A stretch of DNA of 64,000 nt from Daucus carota subsp. sativus (GCF_001625215.2 NC_030385.2:38341598-38405597); one strand, 5' to 3'; counted from the stretch's first letter, positions 26,943-39,437 are shown. A program made the numbers and translations. The notes: generated by a model not told the origin, from the letters alone.

Positions 26943-27829
26943 AGCGTTTGGATTAGGGCTGGCAATTTCGGGTTTCGGGTCGGGTTCGGGTCGGGTTGAC
27001 AGTCGCGGGTCAAAAAATTTACCCAACCCGAACCCGACCCGAAATTTTAATGGGTCAGAATACCCAACCCGAACCCGACCCGCACTACCCGCGGGTAACC
27101 CGAACCCGACCCGAAAATTAATATTTATTAATAAAAATATTTTTTCAATAATAAATAAATATTTTTTTAATCCAAATAAATTAATTTTTATTAAATTATA
27201 TAATTTTATATTAAATTTAACTAATAACATTTATAAAATAATATAAATAATATAAATATATATTATATTTATATTATATATTAATTTTCGGGTAATTTCG
27301 GGTCAATTTCGGGTAACCCGAATTCAACCCGAAAATGACCCGTTTTTTCTGGGTTGATTTTGGGTCAACCCGAATTCGACCCGAACCCGAAAAACCCCAA
27401 CCCGAATTCGTATTTTGCGGGTCGAATTCGTGTCGGGTTGTCGGGTCGGGTCCAATATTGCCACCCCTGGTTTGGATGGTAGGCATTGGCGGAGCTAGGA
27501 CCCAATATATAAAGGGACACCATAACCCTGATCACATAGTTCAGCTGGGGCACCTGTTAATAATACATATGGGACCCACAAAAATATAACTGTTATTTTA
27601 AAAGTTGCAGGGGCACGAGGCCCAAGGTGTCCTCATGTGGCACCGCCACTGATGGAGTGATGGTAGGTGAAAATGAGAATCGGGAATGAGGGGTATGAGA
27701 ATGGGGGTATGAAAATGAGTATCCTAAAGTGTGTGAATAGTATGATTGTTAATTCAAATACCAACACACGGATAACAGGTTCTAATTCCTGTTATCGGAC
27801 TCATTAATCATGAACTAAACGCCCACTCT
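26943..27829. mobile_element. Possible composite MITE split by later insertions
   Basis: The left edge GGAGCGTTTGGAT and the right edge ATGAACTAAACGCCC are inverse relatives of the GCGTTTGG/CCAAACGC ends found on many plant PIF/hAT-like MITEs. The body is GGTAGG/GAATGAG-type text (27655-27720). It appears interrupted by the hAT element at 26954-27469, and by a second degenerate insert (about 27483-27650) whose ends CATTGGCGGAGCTAGG and ACCGCCACTGA are also inverse-related. The outer element has no clear target duplication. Confidence 0.35.
26954..27469. mobile_element. hAT-type element of CGGGTT repeats
   Basis: A 516-bp element with inverted ends TAGGGCTGGCAAT / CAGGGGTGGCAAT and an exact 8-bp duplication GTTTGGAT (26946-26953, 27470-27477). 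The outer quarters are arrays of CGGGT(T/C)CGGGT-like units in inverse orientation, so single strands would fold; the core is nearly pure AT. The RNPNPTR-type open frames on both strands are repeat translation, not genes. Confidence 0.88.
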
Positions 27830-28652
27830 GGCATCTCTTCATGTTTGAACTTGAACCTGCTGTATTGTTACTTAATCTATAATGTCTTATTGATTCTGAA
27901 TATAAGCAGCATAGCTACAATTTTTGCATGAGATTAACTAGCAGTAAACTAGTGCTTTACCGGTTAAAATCCAACTAATCTCAGTTTAAAGAAACTAGAA
28001 GATCCTCAACTCAATCAACTAATCTTCGTTAGTTATGAACTAAAAGCTGTTGGATTCATAGGATGCTCTTCTGAAACATTATCCATTTTTTACTTGCAAT
28101 AATGTTGCAGTTAACGTTTACTGGCATCATGTGTTTAATGCCGCAACTTGCTGCATTTTATACTTCATTTGCTATAGATACACGTGAAGAAATTAGTTAT
28201 AAACAAACTCTATTCTTGAAAGACTAACAATTGTCTGAGGAAAATCCAAGATCCAGTACCGTCACGAGAGCCATCATATGATGATCGAACCTAACAGAAA
28301 TGATAAATATCGATAATGGTGAGGACACTGGGAGACAGAAGTTGACCTATCTTGCATTAATTTTGGATAAGGCGTCTACTTTTAGAATTTAGACCCATAA
28401 AGAAATTGTTCTGAACAGATACATATATCAGACCACGCCTATTCTGGAAAGCCTGACAACGTTAATTTGGACCATCTAACGTTCGCAATAACTGAAGTAT
28501 ACACAATCAAGGTTTGCATGATTGTTGAACATGATAATATGATCCAATAAAATGCTCCTTCCAACATGTTGAGGTATTTGATTCCCTGCTCTGTGTCGCT
28601 TCTTTAACACCAATCCGCAACGAAGGCAAAAATTAGTGGAAGGTCTGCATCA
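27830..28652. other. Intergenic DNA
   Basis: AT-rich sequence with no gene, RNA or repeat that I can support. Confidence 0.5.
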
Positions 28653-29030
28653 GAGCATCTCTAGTAGTATCCCTACTAGATTCCCTGAATATATAATAAA
28701 CAATTCAAATTCTAAGAAATAGGGATCCTATATTGATTGAGAACTCCAACGATGATCCTTATTTGTGTTCCTTATTATTATTATAGTATTAAATTCAAAT
28801 TCTTTTAACAGAAAAATAATAAGAAAAATATGGGAAAGAGTGTCCAAAAAGTGCAAGTTGAATATTTAATCATTGAAAAACAAACGAGGAATGAGTTAGG
28901 GGTCATGAGGAATGAAAAGTGGATCCTAAAGTTTAGGGAATGAGTAGGGATTCCGCTGGAATGAATTTTTGTCCATATTCTTTAAATTTTTAGCTTAGGA
29001 CATGGTATAGATAATCTGCTGGAGATGCTC
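28653..29030. mobile_element. PIF/Harbinger-like MITE
   Basis: Ends GAGCATCTCTAGTAG and CTGCTGGAGATGCTC are inverted repeats of the widespread plant GAGCATCTCCAACAG family. The right flank is TAA and the left flank TCA, a likely decayed 3-bp duplication. Length is 378 bp, non-coding. Confidence 0.7.
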
Positions 29031-29082
29031 TAAACTAGTTATTAGTACTGGTACAACATTTACTGATTTTATATGTAGCATC

Positions 29083-29490
29083 AGGCATTTCCCAGAGGAC
29101 CCGGACTCAGGTCCGGCCCAGAGGGAGGCCAGCGAGGCGACCACCCAAAGCCCGTACTTTTTAGTGGGCCCAAAATTAAATCCTATATAATATACAGTAT
29201 GAAGGTTTAATATAGGTTTTGTCCAACTACTCACGAATCTGTTTGTTATTATGATTGTTTTTCAAATTTCACAAAATTAGACTCATATTCAACTAATCCA
29301 TTTCTTAAGATTCAGAAATTGAAAGACTACTATGCAGGTTTCATTTCATTATAATTTATGTAATAACATACTTGGTTAAATTTGAATTCAGTATCATAAA
29401 TATTTTATAACAAGTTTGTTTTTGGGAGGTCCAAAAATTTTGTTTTTGCCCCTAGGCCCTCATATGGTATGGAACAACCCTGCCCGGATC
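29083..29490. mobile_element. Degenerate transposon remnant (GGCCC-rich ends)
   Basis: An AT-rich core lies between a left block containing AGGTCCGGCCCAGAGG and GCGACCACCCAAAGCCCG and a right block with GCCCCTAGGCCCTC and CTGCCCGG. This arrangement is familiar from plant hAT-like non-autonomous elements. No clear target duplication; boundaries approximate. Confidence 0.35.
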
Positions 29491-30856
29491 TATGCTCGTG
29501 ATAATAAAAAGTAGGATTTATTTTTGTTTTCATCTTTATTTTTAATAAACAGGTGTTCGAGTTAGCTTACACGTATTTCGCCTAATCGTGAAACACGCTA
29601 GCACAACAACCCACGGGACCATCACTTAGATCCGGACATCCAACTGGAATCGAATATGTGATCTTGAGGTGATAAGACCCTGCGTTTAGCCTTTTACTAG
29701 AAGCAGGATTTCAGAAACAAAATTTAAATAATTCTACCAAAATGATTTCATAAGCTTAGCTAACACGGACTTGGTAATGACGTAATTGTGATTGTTTTTG
29801 TGGGGTTTTGTAAAGGACTTGCAAAATTGGTGCGAATTCTCAACATCTTTTTAGCTTGATCAAAAGAATTCCGAACAAAACTAACTTATCAGTGTGAAGT
29901 GCTTGCAGGATCGAGCAATCTTCACCTGAACTCTGTGCTGTCAGGAGCATTGCTCGCTTATAACTTAATTAATGTGGCTTATGACATAACTTAATGTGAT
30001 TTATGTGATAATCTGATAGTTTAAAATGTTTTCTTTGAATAATTTTGACTTATTTCATTATTTGTGATTTATGGATTATTAAAAACATAAAAATAAAAGT
30101 GATTATGGGTAATTTTTTATTAAATAAAGTTAAAAAATTAATATACTGAAAAAGGTATCTCAAACTAACTTCTGATTTTAAGTCAGTTTTCGGCTTATTT
30201 CTGACTTATTACACTAACAAACATTTTTCAGTTTAAAGTTGAAGATGACTTAAAGCTCGCCCAACAAACACGATCGATACTCCCTCCGTCTGCCCTCAAT
30301 TGTGTACATAAACGATGGGACGCGACACACACTTTGATTCTCCTATAAATTATAAAATTATATAATTTATAAACATATTAAAATCCCTATGAGTCGTGAA
30401 AAAACCTGTAGATATGAATGGGAGGAAAAGGGTAATAAAATAAAAAACTGGACAACCTAGAAGGCTCCCGTTTTTGAAGTTTCAAAAGTTGAATGTGTAG
30501 ACTAGAACCAATATTAGGCCTCACTGTCCTGAAATAGGCCTATAAAACAATGGACCCACCCAAGCCAAGATTATTCTATGCTCTATTCTGGGTGGAATTA
30601 TTGTTGGGTTGAGCGAGCCTGAGTCCAGTCTTTTTTAGCCGTGTTAAAGCCCAAATCTTAGCCTCGATTTAACAAATAGTCTGGTCGATTATGTTATTGG
30701 ATGTTACAGCAGTGTGAAACCATTTAAGACAAAACAGATGATATCTCAGGAAATAAATTGATGGCTCATTTAATTTGTGACCGTTATAGCATATAAATAA
30801 CATGGGACCATTTATGTAACTGCAAAGGAAAAATAAACTGAAATAATCACGTTATA
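29491..30856. other. Intergenic DNA with a solo MITE end
   Basis: No gene recognised. At about 30280-30330 there is a single left-end motif ACTCCCTCCGTC followed by GGGACGCGACAC, without a matching right end. The same motif pair recurs at about 37796-37845. Confidence 0.45.
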
Positions 30857-30870
30857 TCCTATATTATAAT

Positions 30871-32399
30871 ACCCGAGTCTACCCAGGTATGCAGTTAACC
30901 AATCAGAAAATAGGAATTATTTTAGGACCAATCAGAGGTCATTCCTAAATTTTAGACCAATCATATTGATTCTCCAACTTTCCTTCTACCACTATATGCA
31001 GTTAACCAATCAGAAAATAGGAATTATTTTAGGACCAATCAGAAGTCATTCCTAAATTTTAGACCAATCATATTCATTCTTCAACTTTCTTTCAACCAAC
31101 GCAGTTAACCAATCAGAAAAAAAGAATTATTTTAGCACTAATATTATTTATTATACAATATAATTAATCAACTCCTTTTCATTATCTGATTATAACTCAA
31201 CTAATTAGACTCCTTTTCATTATCTAATTAAAAATAATCTAATTAGATAATAATAGAATTTGAGATTTACTTTAAGTAATTTAATTTAATTCAATTCAAT
31301 TTATGAAAAAATAAATTATTTTAGGATGTTAACCAATAAAAAAAGAGGAATTAATTTAGTACCAATATATCATTCCTTATTTTAGGCCAATAATATTTAT
31401 CCGTTAACTTTGGATAATTTTAAAACAAATCAGAGTCCATCCTCAAATGCAGTTAACCAATCAAAAAAGAAGAATTATTTTAGGTACCTGAGTCTACCCA
31501 GGTAGACTCCTTTTCATTATCTAATTAAAAATAATCTAATTAGATAATAATAGAATTTGAGATTTACTTTAAGTAATTTAATTTAATTCAATTCAATTTA
31601 TGAAAAAATAAATTATTTTAGGATGTTAACCAATAAAAAAAGAGGAATTAATTCAGTACCAATATATCATTCCTTATTTTAGGCCAATAATATTTATCCG
31701 TTAACTTTGGATAATTTTAAAACAAATCAGAGTCCATCCTCAAATGCAGTTAACCAATCAAAAAAGAAGAATTATTTTAGGTACCTGAGTCTACCCAGGT
31801 ATGCAGTTAACCAATCAGAAAATAGGAATTATTTTAGGACCAATCAGAGGTCATTCCTAAATTTTAGACCAATCATATTGATTCTCCAACTTTCCTTCTA
31901 CCACTATATGCAGTTAACCAATTAGAAAATAGGAATTATTTTAGGACCAATCAGAAGTCATTCCTAAATTTTAGACCAATCATATTCATTCTTCAACTTT
32001 CTTTCAACCAACGCAGTTAACCAATCAGAAAAAAAGAATTATTTTAGCACTAATATTATTTATTATACAATATAATTAATCAACTCCTTTTCATTATCTG
32101 ATTATAACTCAACTAATTAGACTCCTTTTCATTATCTAATTAAAAATAATCTAATTAGATAATAATAGAATTTGAGATTTACTTTAAGTAATTTAATTTA
32201 ATTCAATTCAATTTATGAAAAAATAAATTATTTTAGGATGTTAACCAATAAAAAAAGAGGAATTAATTTAGTACCAATATATCATTCCTTATTTTAGGCC
32301 AATAATATTTATCCGTTAACTTTAGATAATTTTAAAACAAATCAGAGTCCATCCTCAAATGCAGTTAACCAATCAAAAAAGAAGAATTATTTTAGGACT
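30871..32399. repeat. 912-bp direct duplication
   Basis: 30871-31782 is repeated, nearly identically, from 31783 to about 32399, where the second copy diverges. Each copy begins with GAGTCTACCCAGGTATGCAG, the subterminal sequence of the surrounding inverted-repeat element. The copies therefore look like head-to-tail element units. Confidence 0.85.
31208..31801. repeat. 297-bp tandem duplication
   Basis: The block from GACTCCTTTTCATTATC (31208) to ACCTGAGTCTACCCAGGTA is followed immediately by an almost identical copy starting at 31505. Later, more diverged relatives start near 32120, 32750 and 33190. Confidence 0.85.
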
Positions 32400-34194
32400 G
32401 ATCAGATGTCATTCCTAAATTTTAGACCAATCATATTAATTCTTCAACTTTCTTTCAACCACCTTATGCAGTTAACCAATCAGAAAAAAAGAATTATTAC
32501 CGACCAGGAAGCTTTTTCATATAAACCATATCGTCACATTTATTTTTTATTTTATTGTTTTGAAAAAGTCACATTTATTATTTTAGTATTTTTCATATAA
32601 AATTATATCACCTTTTTTCGATCATTTAGAATTTGATTGTTTAAAACTTTTCTTCTATTGAATTTTATCCAAAATATTAACCACATACAACTTAATCATG
32701 AGTTAATCAATACAATTTTTTATTATACAATACAATTAATCAGCATGAAAAAATAAATTATTTTAGGATGTTAACCAATAAAAAAAGAAGAATTAATTTA
32801 GTACCAATATATCATTCCTTATTTTAGGCCAATAATATTTATCCGTTAACTTTAGATAATTTTAAAACAAATCAGAGTCCATCCTCAAATGCAGTTAACC
32901 AATCAAAAAAGAAGAATTATTTTAGGACTGATCACATACCATTCCTAAATTTTAGACCAATCATATTAATTTTTCAACTTTCTTTCAACCACCTTATGCA
33001 GTTAACCAATCAGAAAAAAGGAATTATTTTAGCAGTAATATTATTCATCATCCAACTTTTCTTCTATTAAATTTTATCCAAAATATTAACCACATACAAC
33101 TTAATCATGAGTTAATCAATACAATTTTTTATTATACAATATAATTAATCAGCTCCTTTTCATTATCTGATTATAACTAAACTAATTAGACTACTTTTCA
33201 TTATCTAATTAAAAATAATCTAATTAGATAATAATAGAATTTGAGATTTACTTTAAGTAATTTAATTCAATTCAATTTATGAAAAAATAAATTATTTAGG
33301 ATGTTAACCAATAAAAAAAAGAGGAATTAATTTAGTACCAATATATCATCCCTTATTTTAGGCCAATGATATTCATTCTTTAACTTTAGATAATTTTAGA
33401 ACAAATCAGAGTTCATCCTTAAATATTTTTTTATATGAATAATCAATAATTATATGTTTAGATCAATTTGATAAATTTTTTTTAAAATTATACGAGTCTC
33501 CACACCCTACAGATTAGAACGAGCTTTTTATTTACTTGATGGCAAAGAAAAACAGTTTCCTTCTGTTGCGGTGGATAAAATATTAACATGTTACATGACG
33601 TGCATGGTCTTTTGAGTATTATATGATATATAAAATTAGATATTTACTATTTTAGAAAATTAAATTCACACTTAACCAATATAAAACATCGTTTTTATAA
33701 TTATAAATATATAATTATAATGTGATTGGTTAACTGCATACCTGGGGAGACTCATGTATTATAATATAGGATAAATACAAGTTAGCATTCAGAATGACCA
33801 GTTTTCATAAACCTCACAGTGATTTTATAATTTACCAAGACAAATTTTTTATTAAATCCATAAAATTTATTGACATAAGTGAATTTTTACAAGATATACA
33901 CTTTTACGGCATACTCGATTGAATTTAATAATTTTTATTATTTCATAAATAAGTTAAGTGCATACAAATTATCAGAAATATGGCTATAATGACAATTATG
34001 CAAATTAAATGAATATGCATATAAATCAATTAAATTATATAGTATAATAATAACGACTGATATTAGGCATGTATCCACCCGATCCGATCGACCTTATCCC
34101 AACATTACTTTATTCAATAGGGGAAATTAAAAAACATTATGACCTTGAAATTACTCGCCCGCTCGCGTCCCCATTCACTAACCGGCTCCCCAGT

Positions 34195-34197
<3 letters not shown>

Positions 34198-34229
<32 letters not shown>
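34198..34229. repeat. (AT)n microsatellite
   Basis: About sixteen AT units directly after the GC-rich block of one array unit. Confidence 0.9.
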
Positions 34230-34233
<4 letters not shown>

Positions 34234-34617
34234 AAAATTTATACATAAATATTACAATATTGTTAAAATTAAAATAATTTTATACAAGTCCACCCATAAA
34301 TTTTCATATGACTAAACAATATTTCTAATTTGTTGCGGTGGTTAAAATATTAACATGTATTACGTGACATACATGGTTTTTTTAGTATTATATAATATAA
34401 AATTAAATATAAATATTTCTAATTTGTTGCGGTGGTTAAAATAATTTTATACGAGTCCACCCATAAATTTTTATATGACTAAACAATATTTCTAATTTAT
34501 TGCGGTGGTTAAAATATTAACATGTATTACGTGACATACATGGTCTTTTGAGTATTATATGATATAAAATTAAATATTTCGTATTTTATAAAATTAAATT
34601 CATACTAATCTAATATA

Positions 34618-35149
34618 GTGAAAATGCCCTAAATAACTAATATTTATGTAATGCATGCCCAAAATAACAAACGTCGAGTTTGATGCCTTTTTGATGCCTC
34701 TTTTAACCAATCAGTGGCGCATTCAAAGGATGCGTGTATATGAATCAAGTGATTTAACCACTGTGGAGTACTTCTGATCCAAATAAAGACAACCCATGCA
34801 TATTTCTTCATATCCAAAATAGCTTTGGACTCCGTGATGCTGTATGTATGATCATATATGTGTTTTCAAAAGGGAATAAAAAAAAATGACACGCATTCTG
34901 ACTATGCGTGTTTGTTGGTCACGCATACTATATATGCGTAACTTGCAAGCAGATTTAAAATTTAGTTTAATCCTCACACACGATTGATGCTCATGCACAA
35001 AATCAGCCAAAGCATGCACATTAACTAGATCCGCACTCAGTACTCGCATTCAGAGAATGCGACTCTTTGTGGTTATTTTGGTCCATTTTATTGTGGGTGA
35101 TCATTATGGACAATATGCGCAGAAAATGAGTTATATTGGATATTCACCC
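34618..35149. mobile_element. Mutator-like non-autonomous element
   Basis: A 532-bp insertion inside an array unit, flanked by an exact 9-bp duplication TCTAATATA (34609-34617, 35150-35158), the size made by Mutator-like transposases. Ends GTGAAAATGCCCTAAATAAC and GTTATATTGGATATTCACCC are related in inverse. Inside are several ATGCGTG/CACGCAT motifs. An uninterrupted array unit elsewhere reads straight across the duplication, confirming the insertion. No protein encoded. Confidence 0.75.
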
Positions 35150-36141
35150 TCTAATATAAACATCGTTTTTATAAGTGTAAATTTATAATTATAATGAGAA
35201 AAATAATATAAAATAAACACAAGTTAACATACAAAACGACCAATATAGAAATCTCACAATGACTTTACAATTTACTAGGACAAAATTTTCATTATGTTCG
35301 TGATTAAAATAGATATAAAAATAAAATATATTTATCTTTTTAAATTCATAAAATCTTATTTACATGAGTGATTTTGTTACAAATTTATACTTTTAAGGCA
35401 TGCTCCATTGAATTTAATAATTTATATTACTTCGTAAATAAGTTAAGCGCATACAAATTTTCTAAACTATGGCAACGAAGACTAATCATGCGGATATAAA
35501 TGAATTTTTGCGTACAAATTAATTAAATTATATATTACAATAATAATGACTGATATCAGGGGATGCATCCACCCGACCCGATCGACCTTAATCTGACATT
35601 ACTTTATTTAATACGAAAAATTGAAAAAATTTATGGCCCTGAAATTACTCGCCCCGCTCCCTTCCCTGTTTACTAACTGCCTCCCCAATCCTCATATATA
35701 CTATAAAAAAAAATTCATACTTAAATATTACATAATTGTTGACGATAATATAATTTTATATTTACATTTTTTATTCTCTTATTAGTTTTCAATATCTCAT
35801 ATTATAAAAACAAATTAGTTTAGATCAACATCGGTGCAAATTCAGGATTCAGTATGAAATTGAGATAATTCAGATTTTGGATCCGAAACCGGGAGCAGGG
35901 ATTGCATTCGCATTCCATGATCTCTAAACGATAGTCGATCCTTATATAATATTTGATTGAAAAGAAAATATGATTATTTCATTTCATATAATATGAGGGT
36001 GTTGAGCAGAGTATTTAAGAAATAATATTATTTTTTTAAAAATTTATACCTATATTATGTAATAAAATTATATAAATGATAAAACAATATGTACTTGAAT
36101 TTGTAAGTATACAAACTTATTTTTATTTTATAAAAATAACA

Positions 36142-36325
36142 ATCAGAAAATAGGAATTATTTTAGAACCAATCAGAGGTCATTCCTAAATTTTAGACCAA
36201 TCATATTGATTCTCCAACTTTCCTTCTACCACTATATGCAGTTAACCAATCAGAAAATAGGAATTATTTTAGGACCAATCAGAAGTCATTCCTAAATTTT
36301 AGACCAATCATATTCATTCTTCAAT
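36142..36325. repeat. Fragment of the 30.9-kb inverted-repeat element
   Basis: Almost identical to 30900-31085 (two CCAATCAGAAAATAGGAATT units and the ATTTTAGACCAATCATATT motif), without terminal repeats. A truncated copy embedded in the degenerate array. Confidence 0.8.
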
Positions 36326-37790
36326 CAAAGAGGCTAAAGTTCCGATAACAGCAATTTTCACGACAAAATTTTCATTATATCGGTGGCTGAAAATATATAT
36401 AAAAATCAAATATATCTATCTTTTAAAATTTTATTTACATAAGTGAATTTTTATAAATTTATAGTTTTACGACATACTCTATTGAATTTAATAATTTATA
36501 TTATTTCATAAATAGGTAAAGTGCCTACAAATTTTCTAAAATATGGCTACAAAGACTAATTATGCACATATAAATAAGTTTATGAAGCAAATTAAATAAA
36601 TTATATAAATATAATATTATAATAATGATTGATATTAGGGAATGCATCCATTCGATATGATCGACCTTAATACGAAATTACTTAATTCAGTACGGGAAAA
36701 TGAAAAAATTATGATCTTTAATTTGCTCGCCACGCTCCTATCCCCATTCTCTAACCGGCTCCCAAATCCTCATATATACTATAAAAATTTATATATAAAT
36801 ATTACATAATTGTTGAAAATAATATTATTTTGTATGAGTCCACCTTTAAATTTTTATATGATTAATGAATATTTTCAATTTTGGATCAATTTGATAGATT
36901 TTTTTTAAATTATGCGAGTCTTGACACCCTACAGACTAGAACGAGCCTTTTATTTACTTGATGACAAATAAAAAGCTTTCGGTGGTTAAAATATTAACAT
37001 GTATTACGTGACGTGCATGGTCTTTCGAGTATTATATGATATAAAACTAAATATAATATATTTTAAAAATTTCAATTCACACTCATCTAAAATAAACATC
37101 AATCATTTGTATAAGTATAAATGTATAATTAAAATGAGAGAAATAATATAAAATCAAAATAGTTAGCATCCAGAATGACAAGTTTTCGGCGACTTTGTAG
37201 TTTACTAGGATAAAATTTTCATTATATTAGTGGTTGAAAATAGATTACAAAATCAAATATATTTATCTTTTCAAATCCATAATATTTAATTTACATAAGT
37301 AAAATTTTACCAATTTATATTTTTACTGCATGCTTTACTGAATTTAATAATTTATATTAATTTATAAATAAGTTAAGTGCATACAAATTTTCTAAAATAT
37401 GTCTATAAAGACTAATCATGCAGATATAAATGAATTTATGCTTGCAAATTAAATAAATTATATGATAATAATAATGACTAATATTAGGGGATGCATCCAC
37501 CAGATCCGATTAACCTTAATCTGACATTATTTTATTCAATACGGGAAATCAGAAAAAAATTATATACCATAAAAAAGTTTATATATAAATATTACATAAT
37601 TGTTGAAAATAATCTAATTTTATATGTACATCTTTTATTCTCTTATTAGTTTTCAATATTTCATATTATAAAAGCGAATTAGTTTTGTATCAACATCGGT
37701 GCAAATTGAAACTAAACCGAGATAATTCAAATTTGAGTCCGAAACCAGAGCACAAATTTCATTCCATGATCTCTAAACGATAGTCAATCC

Positions 37791-38610
37791 TTATACTCCC
37801 TCCGTCCCGGCCAATAGTATACATTGAGGGACGGGGACGCGACACGGATTTAAACTTATTTTTAGGATATTCTTTTTTTGTATAAAAATATAACACATTC
37901 ATATTTTAATACAAAAAAAAAATAATTTTAAAATTAAATTATAGAACTATATTTTATAAGAGGCTTGAAACGTGTGCCAAACGGTGAAAAAGAAGGGTAT
38001 ACTATATTTTATAAGAAGGCTGGTTAATACAATTTGTATTATGTTAGTCTGATCATTCGTTTTATATTATTAATAAATATATAAGTTAAATGAAAAATAT
38101 ATATATCAGTTTATAATTGTAACATTTGTTTACCTATAGTAGATCGAGTGAATAGACAAATTAAAATATTTATAAGAGTATCTATCTCCTTTGTTAAACA
38201 AAGATCACATATTTTGATGGAGTATTAGAGATCAATATATGAATCATGCATTCATTTTTAATCTAATAGTTAAATTGAATTTTTTGTAAAAAATAATTAC
38301 TTATTATTTCATTCAACATAACAAAATAAAATTAATTTCGTCCTATTTATTTTGATCTATTTTAAATTTGTTGGTCAAATGAACTAAATTTGACCTCAAT
38401 AAAAACATCATTTGATGTTTTCTTATATTTGATTTTTTAAAAATTATAATAAATTGAGTATCGTTTGTGATCTTAACTTCTAAAATAATTATTATTTTAA
38501 TAGGATTTAAGTTAAATATTTTTATTTTTGTTCGCATCAAGCTAGCGATTATTCAAATCGATCTATTATCTGATTATTGAACCCGTTTAACCCTCTTTAT
38601 AGTATTTTCG
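37791..38610. other. Intergenic DNA with a solo MITE end
   Basis: Starts with an ACTCCCTCCGTCCC end (37796) that has no convincing partner. The rest is very AT-rich with no gene recognised. Confidence 0.4.
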
Positions 38611-38621
38611 AGCAAGAGACT

Positions 38622-39437
38622 AGCACAGAGCCGGCTCAAGAGACTTTTGGGCCTTAGGCGAATCAATAAAACGAGATCTTAATTTTTTTTAAAAATAGCA
38701 TTTAATTAATAATATAAATACAAAATTTTCAATATTTAAATATTACAAACATAAAAATACCCACAACACACTACTATATATAATATTTTATATTATTAAT
38801 TTTATTGATTATGTCTTAGTATATAAAATTAATATCTTAATCTATAATTTGAAATGTAAAAATGATTTAAGTAATATATTAGAATTAGGCATTAATAAAA
38901 TCAATAATTTATTCTAAATAAAAATATATAATTATATTAAAATCAGAAGCAAACACAATTAAATACTATATCTATTAAAATTAAATTGATTATATAATCT
39001 GTGTATATTTATATAATTTATTTAGGATTCTATTTCAAAATAAAAATTCATGACAACCAGGTTAGAACCGTAACTTATGTTCACCATATATATTCAATAT
39101 AGTTACATCTCATAAAACAATCATTTACATATTTTTAAGTTTTGAATTCAAGTCAAGTATTTATAAAGTTAGTAAAAAAACATGATTAATACTTCTAATA
39201 CTAATATTTTAATTATTTTTTTGATAAAATTGATCACACAAAAAGATTCAGTTTTTCTACAAGATTTAATTATTAATTTTAATTTTTTTTTAATTTTTCA
39301 ATTCATATTATGAAATTATTTTTCTTTTACATATACTTATACATATACATACTAATAGAAATTAATGTTGGGGCTTCTTACTCTTGGGGGCCTTAGACGA
39401 TGGCCTAAATGGCCTATGAATAGCGCCGCCCCTGCAC
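38622..39437. mobile_element. Degenerate hAT-like element
   Basis: A left block (CAGAGCCGGCTCAAGAG, TTTTGGGCCTTAGGCGA) and a right block (GGGGGCCTTAGACGATGG, AATAGCGCCGCCCCTG) enclose ~700 bases of nearly pure AT. CAGAGCCGGCTC and the inverse of the right end (CAGGGGCGGCGCT) are related. I saw no target duplication, so age or misassignment is possible. Confidence 0.4.

Larger units (their letters stand above)
30857..33771. mobile_element. 2.9-kb inverted-repeat element with internal arrays
   Basis: The first and last ~49 bases are inverted repeats with about three mismatches (TCCTATATTATAATAC, GAGTCT, CCCAGGTATGCAGTTAACC), and TA lies on each side (30855-30856, 33772-33773). The interior is filled with direct repeats built on GCAGTTAACCAATCAG plus GGAATTATTTTAGGACC and ATTCCTAAATTTTAGACC, and with ATTATCTAATTAAAAATAAT-type inverted blocks. 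No transposase is encoded; reported frames such as 31707-31925 are repeat translation. The TA flanks fit a Tc1/mariner-like or other TA-targeting element, but size and structure do not match a class I can name. Confidence 0.7.
33440..37790. repeat. Degenerate tandem array of ~1-kb units
   Basis: Several landmarks recur in the same order. AACATGTATTACGTGACRTRCATGG occurs near 33585, 34350, 34515 and 36995. ATGCATCCACCCGATCCGATC occurs near 34070, 35560, 36645 and 37490. The GC-rich block CTCGCC(C/A)CGCTC...CCGGCTCCC occurs near 34155, 35650 and 36725. ACCCTACAGAYTAGAACGAGC occurs near 33505 and 36930. Units are much diverged, interrupted by a Mutator-like element (34618-35149) and by a fragment of the 30.9-kb element (36142-36325). 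No coding potential. Confidence 0.75.

Noticed and set aside
26850..27589. Overlapping arginine/asparagine/proline-rich open frames on both strands
   Set aside because: They are translations of CGGGTT-type repeats inside a transposon bounded by an 8-bp duplication.
30857..33440. Regular direct repeats as a possible CRISPR array
   Set aside because: Repeats are of several sizes, contiguous rather than separated by unique spacers, and the genome is plant nuclear.
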